Of a DNA stretch of 23,334 bases, positions 14,270-21,280 are shown piece after piece. This DNA is from Casp-actino8 sp044355095. GTDB taxonomy: Bacteria > Actinomycetota > Acidimicrobiia > Acidimicrobiales > Ilumatobacteraceae. The stretch spans positions 1-23,334 of the forward strand of contig JBIKYT010000033.1 in assembly GCA_044355095.1 (NCBI GenBank), in the 5' to 3' direction. Numbering within the stretch: the first letter of the stretch is position 1; each line of letters begins with the position of its first letter. Under the pieces are notes generated by a model. The model worked only from the letters and a program-made list of their open reading frames with translations, searched no databases and was not told the origin of the DNA. The position numbers and the translations under genes were made by a program.

Positions 14270-16683
14270 GTATGCGAGGGTAGCACCGGAACAGGGCTGT
14301 CAATCAGCACAGTGCCATCGGCTCGAGCCTCAACAGTGACAAAGCCATGAGGTGTCGGCACTGTGGCTTTCACCCACTCCAGGTCGCCCAGAACTGGAGC
14401 AATCCGCACCGAGGCATACCCAGGATCGCCCGGCGTTATACCAGCGATATATCGCACGAGATCGCTCGTCGGAGTAGACGACCAGCCGTGGCATTTTGTG
14501 CCACCCACCCAACACTCGGGCCAAGTGGTTTCGCCCGCATCCACAAACACTTGCCAACTGCGACATGACTCGAGAATCAAATCATGTCGACCCGCTGCCG
14601 CCAGTGCGTCGTGCACGACATATTGAAAAAATGGTTCGGCTTCAACCATTTGATGGTGAACATCCCAAGGTGGCTGGGCAGGAAACCCGTTCATGAGAAA
14701 GACGAATCCCTGACCATCGCCGTCGACGGTGAGGCGATCCATCACAAACGAGTGACGAATCAGTTTGCGGCGATCAGTGATGCCCGCAACCACGCGCGCC
14801 ACGCGATCTTCAGGCACGAGTCGCGCCACAATCGCCAATGCACCAGGATGCTGCGCGGCTTCGGGACGACGCTCGCCATCAACAATGTGATCGATATATA
14901 CGCCCCGTGATTCGTCCCAGAAAACTTCGAAGGCATCTTTCACCAATTGATGACGCGACCTTGCCCAATTCGCGTTTGCTGAATTTCCGATCCATTCGCT
15001 CATCTCAGCAAATTCATCGAGACCACGAGCCCACAATGCGTTAGTTGTTGATGCACATCCATTCATGTACACGCTCGCCCAATCGGTCAGTGCCCAGCCG
15101 GTGACATCGTGTAACAGATTGTCATCACCCAAGAATGATTCAAACCAGCGCAAAACCCGTTCGGCGATTGATAAGTATTCACTCACAATTTCTTTGTCAC
15201 CGGCGTAGCGATAGATGTTGAAGATGGAATGAATCCAATGCAATGCCCAATCGGGGAGATACATCCGATCATCGGCAGCAAAATCTGAAGCCGCAGCCAT
15301 CGCCAACATTCCATCAGGTCGTAAATGCGTCGCTAATTGCGGATGCCATAACGGCATTGACCAATCAGGGTTTGATACAAAGTCAACCATTTGATGCACG
15401 ACCGAGTCGCCAGTCCAGGCTCGTTGTTCACGTGTTGGGCAATCAACGTACGCATCAAGCGCGCATAGATCGACGGTACGTAGACCAATTGCATGGATCA
15501 GATTTAGTTGTGGATCTGAACATTCAAACGATGCACCAGCGGGACGAGGTCGATGTTGATCGGTAACTTCGATCGCTAATTCAATTTTTGCATGATCAAC
15601 CGACGATTCATTGTTGTCAGGTGTGCGAATCGCTGCGTGGATATAGCGCATGCCGAGAATGTCAAATGATTCAAATGTTCCGATCTCACCATCACAGATA
15701 TAACGCAAGCCAGCATGTTGACCCAACGTCACCAATTTGTTTGAGCTATCAATATGTTCGGAGACTGCAATATCAATAACGGTTCCCGGAACTGCATTAC
15801 GAATTCGTAAGGTCATGAGCCCAGCGGCAATGTGACCAAGATCAAAGTAACGAAGTTCAACGGCGTTATCTTCTGTCGACATTGGCGTGTCTTGATCAAG
15901 CAATACCTGGCGAACTGGATCGGCGTTATGTTGTGAACCAACGACACGCGCATTGCCGATGTCTTTTGCTACATGCGAATTGCCACCTTGGAACGCAGTT
16001 CGTACTGGCGGTCGCAACATTCCGAAAGGTGAACTCGGTGGAGATTTTCGACCGTCGGCTCCCGTGTGTCGCGGAGTGATTTCAAAAGCAGCCTTCCACG
16101 ATGAATCATCAAAGCCCACGAACTCCCAACCCCATGGATGTTGCGTTGCATCAAATGACTCCAAGGGCAAACAGGCCACGTCACCAGGTACCGGAACTGC
16201 TCTCCATGCTTCGCCCCGTTGCGACTTCCATGAACGATCGGTGATAATCCATTCATTGTTGATGAATGCTTCAAAAACCACTGAGCCTGCACCTAATGAG
16301 TACGTCGGTGGTACCGGGACCCACCATGAAGTGGACTCACCGAAATGGCGTGCCGTAATGGTAAAAACGTTGGTTCCGCGCACTAAGTACGGTGCCACAT
16401 CAACGACGTCGTAATGCGCACTGCGGGGTTCAGCGCGCACCGGACCACGAGCAACCACACTGCCATTGATGCGCAAGATGTAACGCCCATCAACCCAGAT
16501 TCGAGCGGGGGCGATTGAGGGTAATTCTGACACTTCACATTCGCGTCGGAAGAGAACGACTTTGTCCGTCGGGTCGCTCATTACTGGGCGGGTGGCCGTT
16601 TCCATCGTCAATGCCGGAGGACCATGCCAAATCCAACGAGCCTTCCAATTGGGTTCAAAAGGATGTGGATGAATGAGTTGCAC
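14266..16683 (-). CDS. GH78 family alpha-L-rhamnosidase, cytoplasmic
   Basis: An 805-aa glycoside hydrolase that would release terminal alpha-L-rhamnose. It has beta-sandwich N-terminal domains beginning with the typical KARWIWH (14-20), IWVDGRYILRINGSVV and a FDLGHIAAGLMTLRI region. The (alpha/alpha)6 catalytic domain carries DCPTREQRAWTGD (414-426), the GH78 acid motif with D414, E419 and D426. LTDWASVYMNGCASTTNAL and a C-terminal HGWSSTPTSDLVRYIAGI segment follow. No signal peptide is visible, so the substrate is likely taken up as a small glycoside. GTG at 16683 is preferred since it lies just before KARWIWH; the ribosome binding site is weak (GGGGTAGG). Its stop overlaps tatA. Confidence 0.92.
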   Translation of the reverse strand: MQLIHPHPFEPNWKARWIWHGPPALTMETATRPVMSDPTDKVVLFRRECEVSELPSIAPARIWVDGRYILRINGSVVARGPVRAEPRSAHYDVVDVAPYLVRGTNVFTITARHFGESTSWWVPVPPTYSLGAGSVVFEAFINNEWIITDRSWKSQRGEAWRAVPVPGDVACLPLESFDATQHPWGWEFVGFDDSSWKAAFEITPRHTGADGRKSPPSSPFGMLRPPVRTAFQGGNSHVAKDIGNARVVGSQHNADPVRQVLLDQDTPMSTEDNAVELRYFDLGHIAAGLMTLRIRNAVPGTVIDIAVSEHIDSSNKLVTLGQHAGLRYICDGEIGTFESFDILGMRYIHAAIRTPDNNESSVDHAKIELAIEVTDQHRPRPAGASFECSDPQLNLIHAIGLRTVDLCALDAYVDCPTREQRAWTGDSVVHQMVDFVSNPDWSMPLWHPQLATHLRPDGMLAMAAASDFAADDRMYLPDWALHWIHSIFNIYRYAGDKEIVSEYLSIAERVLRWFESFLGDDNLLHDVTGWALTDWASVYMNGCASTTNALWARGLDEFAEMSEWIGNSANANWARSRHQLVKDAFEVFWDESRGVYIDHIVDGERRPEAAQHPGALAIVARLVPEDRVARVVAGITDRRKLIRHSFVMDRLTVDGDGQGFVFLMNGFPAQPPWDVHHQMVEAEPFFQYVVHDALAAAGRHDLILESCRSWQVFVDAGETTWPECWVGGTKCHGWSSTPTSDLVRYIAGITPGDPGYASVRIAPVLGDLEWVKATVPTPHGFVTVEARADGTVLIDSPVPVLPSHT

Positions 16684-16772
16684 ACCTACCCCATTTCTTT
16701 GCCGGTGCCTCGTGCTGAACTTAGCAGTCGTAGTGCTGAGTGAGCGATGGGTGGATATGTCAAAGTGGTGCT

Positions 16773-17588
16773 GTGCTTGAATGCGTCGTCAATATCAGTG
16801 AAGGTCGCAATCGTGATGTTTTGCAGCAACTTGTTGCCGTGTGTGCCGACGATCTTCTTGATGTTCATGTTGACCCCGACCACAACCGCAGTGTCTTTAC
16901 TTTGCTCGACGTTGATGCGCCGCGTCGACTTGCTCGTCAAGCTGTTGAGTTGCTCCACCTTGATGCGCATCAAGGTGTTCACCCGCGACTTGGTGTTGTT
17001 GATGTTGTCCCATTCGTGCCGCTCGAGGGTTCAACGATGGATGATGCGATTGTTGCGCGCGATGCGTTTGCCAACTGGGTCAGTTCAGAATTATTGGTGC
17101 CGTGTTTTCTCTACGGCACCGAACGAACGTTGCCTGATATTCGTCGCGATGCTTGGACTCTTCTGCAACCGCAATGCGGTCCGAGTATCCCCCACCTGAC
17201 TGCTGGTGCGATGTGTGTGGGCGCTCGAAATTATTTAGTCGCGTACAACGTCTGGCTTGATGCCAACGCTTCTGAAAGTTCAGCACGTGAAATCGCGCGC
17301 GCGGTTCGGGGCGACGGTATTCGAACTTTGGCATTACAAGTTGGTGATCAGTGGCAAGTCAGCATGAACCTGATCGAACCTGAACGCATCGGGCCCGACA
17401 TTGCGACTGATCGGGTGGTCAACATTGCTCATCAACACAATGTTGCAATTGACCATTGCGAACTCGTCGGCCTCATCGCCCACAGCGCGCTGAAGAAGAT
17501 TTCTGAAAACCGTTGGAATGAACTTGATCTCAGTTCAGAACACACCATCGAATTTCGCCGTCAGCACGGCTACACATTCGTGGCCTAG
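16773..17588 (+). CDS. ftcD: Glutamate formimidoyltransferase (formiminotransferase domain only)
   Basis: Transfers the formimino group between formiminoglutamate and tetrahydrofolate in histidine breakdown. The protein begins LECVVNISEGRN, the family N-terminal motif, and carries HVDPDHNRSVFTL and HPRLGVVDVVPFVPL, which contains the conserved catalytic-site histidine region. SIPHLTAGAMCVGARNYLVAYNVWL and a QVSMNLIEPE segment follow. It is a single-domain enzyme of about 271 aa, lacking the cyclodeaminase half. The GTG at 16773 puts the motif at the N-terminus as in relatives; an in-frame GTG at 16740 would add eleven residues. Neither has a clear ribosome binding site. It is divergent from the rhamnosidase and converges on whiB2. 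No other histidine-degradation gene is nearby. Confidence 0.87.
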   Translation: MLECVVNISEGRNRDVLQQLVAVCADDLLDVHVDPDHNRSVFTLLDVDAPRRLARQAVELLHLDAHQGVHPRLGVVDVVPFVPLEGSTMDDAIVARDAFANWVSSELLVPCFLYGTERTLPDIRRDAWTLLQPQCGPSIPHLTAGAMCVGARNYLVAYNVWLDANASESSAREIARAVRGDGIRTLALQVGDQWQVSMNLIEPERIGPDIATDRVVNIAHQHNVAIDHCELVGLIAHSALKKISENRWNELDLSSEHTIEFRRQHGYTFVA

Positions 17589-17597
17589 CGCGAAAAC

Positions 17598-17879
17598 TCA
17601 GGCGGTAGCGATACGACGATTTGATTGAGCGCGCTGACGACGCAAACGACGACGTTCACGCTCGGACAAGCCGCCCCAAATGCCGAACTTCTCGCCATTC
17701 ACCAGGGCGTACTCGAGGCAATCCATGCGGACAACACAGCCACGGCACACTTCTTTGGCCTCACGAGTGGAAGCTCCGCGCTCGGGGAAAAAGAGGTCGG
17801 GGTCGACACCCAAGCAGTTCGCTTGGTCCTGCCAGTTGTTGTTCTCGCTCATCGATTCGTTCATGTGGCTGCCTGCCAT
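17598..17879 (-). CDS. whiB2: WhiB2/WhmD-like iron-sulfur regulator
   Basis: A 93-aa WhiB protein with ligands C22, C45, C48 and C54. It closely follows the WhiB2/WhmD pattern: WQDQANC, DPDLFFPERGASTREAKEVC, CLEYAL, FGIWGGLSERERRRLRRQR. WhmD/WhiB2 is needed for septation and normal division in mycobacteria and streptomycetes (WhiB). The frame extends upstream to 17939, but the ATG at 17879 has AAGGG at a good distance (CTAAGGGTCAAG before ATG). The 195-bp gap upstream contains a small CCCCT/AGGGG hairpin at 17979-17994 and no obvious gene. It converges on the formimidoyltransferase with nine bases between stops. Confidence 0.92.
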   Translation of the reverse strand: MAGSHMNESMSENNNWQDQANCLGVDPDLFFPERGASTREAKEVCRGCVVRMDCLEYALVNGEKFGIWGGLSERERRRLRRQRAQSNRRIATA

Positions 17880-18074
17880 CTTGACCCTTAGGTCACTCGT
17901 GTGTGGTTCTTGTCCGCGCAATGCGCAGGGCAGTTCCACACGTGTAACTACATGGATGTCATTCTGCTCTATCGGCGACCCCTAATGCAAGGGGAAATTT
18001 GACAAAAGCCCTGACAGATGGCAGCGCGCAAGCGCACAAGAGATTTGCTTGGCACTTCCAAACCCAAGTTTCCT

Positions 18075-18587
18075 TCACCCGCGAATGAAGTACGGGTTAC
18101 TCGGTTGACCCCCGGCAAGGTGTTCAAGGATGGCGAGCGACTGCGCGGGCGACGCCGAGCCTTGCTCAAGCGCCGCGACTGTGGCTTGATGATTATTGCG
18201 ATAGACCGCTTCGGCGTCATCGGCCTCTGGGTTGACCCATACCGCTGTGAGCAGGACAAATGCGTCACTTTGACCAATTTCAACGAATCGTGTCGAGGCA
18301 TATTCGGTGACCCCATGGGCAACCCCGGCTTGAGCGGCTCCCCACGTGAGTTCGCCATGACGATCGTTGGCAATCGCCGCCTTGTTGACGAATAAGGTCG
18401 CCGGAGTGACTGGCACATTGGGTTTCCACACCACCAAAAATGGGATGTGCCCCACTTTTGGCGATCCCAAAGTAGTGACAAATGCCCCGCCCACTGGTCC
18501 AGATTTTTCTCCCAAAACAGTGTTGATGTGCGCTGCATTCGCGCCATCGCCCGCAAATCCTTCGCCTACTTCAAACCATTCACTCAT
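18075..18587 (-). CDS. fae: Formaldehyde-activating enzyme (Fae) family protein
   Basis: A 170-aa protein matching the Fae family along most of its length: WFEVGEGFAGDGANAAHIN with the conserved histidine (H20), GPVGGAFVTTLGSPKVGHIP, a VVWKPNVPVTPATLFVNKAAI segment, WGAAQAGVAHGVTEYA, and VNPEADDAEAVYRNNHQATVAAL. Fae condenses formaldehyde with tetrahydromethanopterin in methylotrophs, and Fae-like paralogues of unknown role also exist. Actinobacteria of this type are not generally thought to make that pterin, so the true substrate is open. The ATG at 18587 overlaps the oxygenase stop by one base (TGATG) and has GGAG seven bases upstream. An adjacent GTG (18590) is the alternative. The pairing with an oxygenase is discussed in the findings. 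Confidence 0.85.
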   Translation of the reverse strand: MSEWFEVGEGFAGDGANAAHINTVLGEKSGPVGGAFVTTLGSPKVGHIPFLVVWKPNVPVTPATLFVNKAAIANDRHGELTWGAAQAGVAHGVTEYASTRFVEIGQSDAFVLLTAVWVNPEADDAEAVYRNNHQATVAALEQGSASPAQSLAILEHLAGGQPSNPYFIRG

Positions 18588-19387
18588 CACAGGTCTCCAT
18601 TTTTTTGCGCAGGTAGTCGTCCGTAACGCGACATCTTGAGCGTGTCAGTCGAGTCGGTCCCTGGTTTGGTGTCGTACGCCAAGAGCGCAACGTAGCGCGG
18701 CACATCACCTTCAATCGCGGTCACCCGATGCATACTCCAACGCCCGTTGAACAACATCAAGGTTCCTGGGGTCATCGGTTCAGTGCGCACAGACTCTGGC
18801 GACTGTTCATTCATTACTTTTTGAATCGTCTCGTAATTAGGTTGCTCAGCATTCCGAATCTGCTTGGCATTTTCGAAATGACCACCGCTTAATGACGACT
18901 GAATCGCAATAGACACAACAAAATCAGTCATATCGAAGTGCCAACCCAGCGAATCACCAGCGCGCATCACCGCAAGATTGAGTGCACCAAACGGGTCGGC
19001 GTAACGAAACAGTTCGTTCAGCCCAAGACATTGACGAATGAAATCAAGTAACGGGTCCCATTCGTAGAGCGCTCGCAAACCATCATCATGAGCAAATTGG
19101 TCATACGCAACAACTTCAACTGAACTCTGAGTGATCGTGTTACGCGGGTGCCCGACCGGAAATGATTCATCGACTGGTCCGAGATACGGCGTGGCGCGTG
19201 ATGCCGATCGAAATGCGCAGGGCGCAAGCGCATCAGATTGCTGACGCAAAACTTCCACTGCTTCGAGCGTCAAAAAGTCGGGCAAAACACATACCCCTTG
19301 CGTCGCGACTTGTTCGAGGCACGATGCAATCAGACCCTGATCATTCAGGTTGTAGCGGTGCGTATTGATCATTTGCGCAGGAAGCAC
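18587..19387 (-). CDS. 2-oxoglutarate/Fe(II)-dependent oxygenase-like protein
   Basis: A 266-aa protein with a double-stranded beta-helix oxygenase pattern: an HxD pair (H150, D152 in LGWHFDMTDF), a distal histidine H220 (GRWSMHRV) and R231 eleven residues later (VPRYVALLAYD), as expected for iron and 2-oxoglutarate binding. The segment GTLMLFNGRWSMHRV resembles phytanoyl-CoA/ArpA-like dioxygenases. The substrate is unknown. The GTG at 19387 is chosen because TACTCT sits exactly six bases upstream, which suggests a leaderless mRNA; an internal ATG at 19372 is the alternative. It is translationally coupled to the Fae gene and divergent from deoD, with 35 bp between start codons. Confidence 0.82.
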   Translation of the reverse strand: MLPAQMINTHRYNLNDQGLIASCLEQVATQGVCVLPDFLTLEAVEVLRQQSDALAPCAFRSASRATPYLGPVDESFPVGHPRNTITQSSVEVVAYDQFAHDDGLRALYEWDPLLDFIRQCLGLNELFRYADPFGALNLAVMRAGDSLGWHFDMTDFVVSIAIQSSLSGGHFENAKQIRNAEQPNYETIQKVMNEQSPESVRTEPMTPGTLMLFNGRWSMHRVTAIEGDVPRYVALLAYDTKPGTDSTDTLKMSRYGRLPAQKNGDL

Positions 19388-19393
19388 AGTATG

Positions 19394-19399
19394 AGAGTA
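19394..19399 (-). promoter_or_regulatory. -10 hexamer for leaderless oxygenase-fae transcript
   Basis: TACTCT on the minus strand, then CATACT, then the GTG at 19387. It fits TANNNT-N6-start. No ribosome binding site is present. Confidence 0.5.
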
Positions 19400-19410
19400 A
19401 CTGACTCGCC

Positions 19411-19416
19411 TACGCT
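19411..19416 (+). promoter_or_regulatory. -10 hexamer for leaderless deoD transcript
   Basis: TACGCT followed by GAAAAC and the ATG at 19423. It fits TANNNT-N6-start, and no ribosome binding site is present. Confidence 0.55.
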
Positions 19417-19422
19417 GAAAAC

Positions 19423-20139
19423 ATGCCCATTCATTTACGAGCCGAACCAGGCGACTACGCCCCCGCTGTTTTGTGCCCTGGCGACCCCCGCCGCGCCAAG
19501 TACATCGCCGAAACCTTCTTTGATCCGGGCGCCCGTTTAGTGAACGAAGAACGCGGCATGTTGGGCTACACCGGAACGTTTGAAGGTAAGCCCATCAGCG
19601 TGCAGACCACTGGCATGGGCGCGCCGAGCGCCGGCATCGTATTTGAAGAGCTCTGCATGCTTGGAGCCAAGCGATTGGTACGCGTTGGCACGTGCGGTGG
19701 CCTGCAAACCAACCTGCGTATGGCCGACACCGTGATCGCCATCAGTGCATCGGCAGATGATCAAACACCAATTCGTTATTGCGGCATGCCTGGTTTTGCA
19801 CCAACCGCAACATTTTCATTAGTTGAAGAGGCCGCACGTTTAAGCCGCGCTGTGAGTGACCGGGTGTTTGTCGGACCAATCGTGACAAGTGGTTTGTTCT
19901 ACGACCCAGACCCCAACACCTTTGGCATGTGGCGACGTTTGGGTCACCTGGGCGTTGAGATGGAAGCGTCAATGATGTACACCATCGCCACGCTCAAAGG
20001 TATTGAAGCTTTGGCAATCATGACCGTCAGCGACGTGATTGATCCTGACGGTGGCAATGTTGAACGGATCTCGGACGAGGACTTGAAAAAAGGCGTCGAT
20101 CAAATGATGCGTATCGCCTGCCAAGTCGCAGTCAGCTAG
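19423..20139 (+). CDS. deoD: DeoD-type purine nucleoside phosphorylase
   Basis: Phosphorolysis of purine nucleosides to base and ribose-1-phosphate. The 238-aa sequence follows the NP-I trimer/hexamer family: the phosphate-binding loop VLCPGDPRRAKYIAETF, RGMLGYTGTFEGKPISV, TGMGAPSAGIV, the RVGTCGGLQ loop, GVEMEASMMY for ribose contact and TVSDVID with the catalytic aspartate. Length and N-terminus agree with DeoD, and a uridine phosphorylase is less likely. The gene appears leaderless. It converges on mdh over a tandem repeat. Confidence 0.93.
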   Translation: MPIHLRAEPGDYAPAVLCPGDPRRAKYIAETFFDPGARLVNEERGMLGYTGTFEGKPISVQTTGMGAPSAGIVFEELCMLGAKRLVRVGTCGGLQTNLRMADTVIAISASADDQTPIRYCGMPGFAPTATFSLVEEAARLSRAVSDRVFVGPIVTSGLFYDPDPNTFGMWRRLGHLGVEMEASMMYTIATLKGIEALAIMTVSDVIDPDGGNVERISDEDLKKGVDQMMRIACQVAVS

Positions 20140-20143
20140 TTCT

Positions 20144-20218
20144 TCTGAATTAGATCAAGCTGAATTAAATCAGACAGTTTTAAATCAGGCTGTATTAAAT
20201 CAGGCTGTATTAAATCAG
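20144..20218. repeat. Five tandem 15-bp AT-rich repeats
   Basis: Units start at 20144, 20159, 20174, 20189 and 20204. The last two are identical (GCTGTATTAAATCAG) and the others differ at a few bases. They fill the gap between the deoD stop and the mdh stop, and the last unit supplies the mdh TAA. Each unit is nearly palindromic (CTG...TTAA...CAG). Confidence 0.93.
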
Positions 20219-21202
20219 ACCTAGTTCGCGGACGGCGTCGCGCTCTTCGGCAAGTTCGGCCGTTGATGCATCGATCTTGCCGCGGCTGTATGCGTCAATG
20301 TCGAGACCCTGAACGATTTCGTACTTGCCGTCCTTGCACACGCACGGGAAGCTGGAGATCAAACCTGCGGGCACGCCGTAGCTGCCATCACTCGGAATAG
20401 CCATTGATACCCAGTCACCAGGTGCAGTGCCAAGAGCCCAGCTACGCACGTGATCAATTGCTGCGTTTGCCGCCGAAGCAGCCGACGATGCACCACGGGC
20501 TTCGATGATTGCGGCGCCGCGCTTGGCAACGGTTGGGATGAAAGTTGAGTCAACCCAACCGTGATCATTGACTGCCTGGTAAGCGTTCTTTCCGCCAACT
20601 TCGCAATGGAACAAGTCGGGATACTGAGTCGTTGAGTGGTTGCCCCAGATGGTCATCTTCTTGACATCAGAAACGGTCGAGCCGAGCTTCTGAGCGATCT
20701 GACTGACCGCACGGTTGTGGTCGAGACGAGTCATCGCGGTGAAGCGACCTGCATCAAGATCTTTGGCGTTCTGCTGAGCAATTAAGGCGTTGGTGTTGGC
20801 GGGGTTACCGACAACGAGCACCTTGATGTCGCGCTTTGCTGAACGTGACAATGCTTCACCTTGCGGCTTGAAAATGCCACCATTCGCGCTCAAAAGGTCG
20901 GCGCGCTCCATACCGGCCTTGCGGGGCATGGCACCCACGAGCAAAGCAACATCGGCGTCACCGAAAGCAATGTCGGCGTCATCGGTGCCAACAATGCCGG
21001 CGAGCAATGGGAATGCACAGTCGTCGAGTTCCATCTTCACACCTTCAAGGGCTTTGAGGGCGGGGGTGATTTCAAGAAGCTGCAAGATGACCGGTGTATC
21101 GGGTCCGAGCATGGCTCCTGAAGCAATACGGAAAAGGAGGCTGTAACCAATTTGGCCGGCAGCACCGGTCACGGCAACGCGTACGGGGGTTTTGGAAGTC
21201 AT
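20210..21202 (-). CDS. mdh: Malate dehydrogenase
   Basis: NAD-dependent malate/oxaloacetate conversion in the TCA cycle. The 330-aa protein is of the type 2 group: VAVTGAAGQIGYSLLFRIAS for NAD, MELDDCAFPLL, VGAMPRKAGMERADLL (the substrate loop with two arginines), VVGNPANTNALIA, TRLDHNRA and the catalytic histidine in IWGNHS. The ATG at 21202 is preceded by TACGAT seven bases upstream and no ribosome binding site, so it is probably leaderless. Its stop lies inside the tandem repeat shared with deoD. Confidence 0.97.
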   Translation of the reverse strand: MTSKTPVRVAVTGAAGQIGYSLLFRIASGAMLGPDTPVILQLLEITPALKALEGVKMELDDCAFPLLAGIVGTDDADIAFGDADVALLVGAMPRKAGMERADLLSANGGIFKPQGEALSRSAKRDIKVLVVGNPANTNALIAQQNAKDLDAGRFTAMTRLDHNRAVSQIAQKLGSTVSDVKKMTIWGNHSTTQYPDLFHCEVGGKNAYQAVNDHGWVDSTFIPTVAKRGAAIIEARGASSAASAANAAIDHVRSWALGTAPGDWVSMAIPSDGSYGVPAGLISSFPCVCKDGKYEIVQGLDIDAYSRGKIDASTAELAEERDAVRELGLI

Positions 21203-21209
21203 GGGCTAG

Positions 21210-21215
21210 ATCGTA
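21210..21215 (-). promoter_or_regulatory. -10 hexamer for mdh
   Basis: TACGAT on the minus strand, seven bases (CTAGCCC) before the mdh ATG. It matches the leaderless pattern with a 7-nt spacing. Confidence 0.45.
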
Positions 21216-21280
21216 TGTCGCCCGAACCCGAATCCTGAAAATTCAGCGAGAAAAATGAGCATTATGGGCGTGAAAAGTGC

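Noticed and set aside
17979..17994. Terminator for fae or whiB2 (CCCCT/AGGGG)
   Set aside because: Only a 5-bp stem with no T-run in the useful direction; more likely part of the whiB2 upstream region or chance.
17969..18556. 195-aa minus-strand and 125-aa plus-strand open frames over fae
   Set aside because: Basic, motif-free shadows; the other minus frame matches Fae throughout.
20144..20218. CRISPR array
   Set aside because: Units are 15 bp, directly abutting, without spacers, and no cas gene is near.
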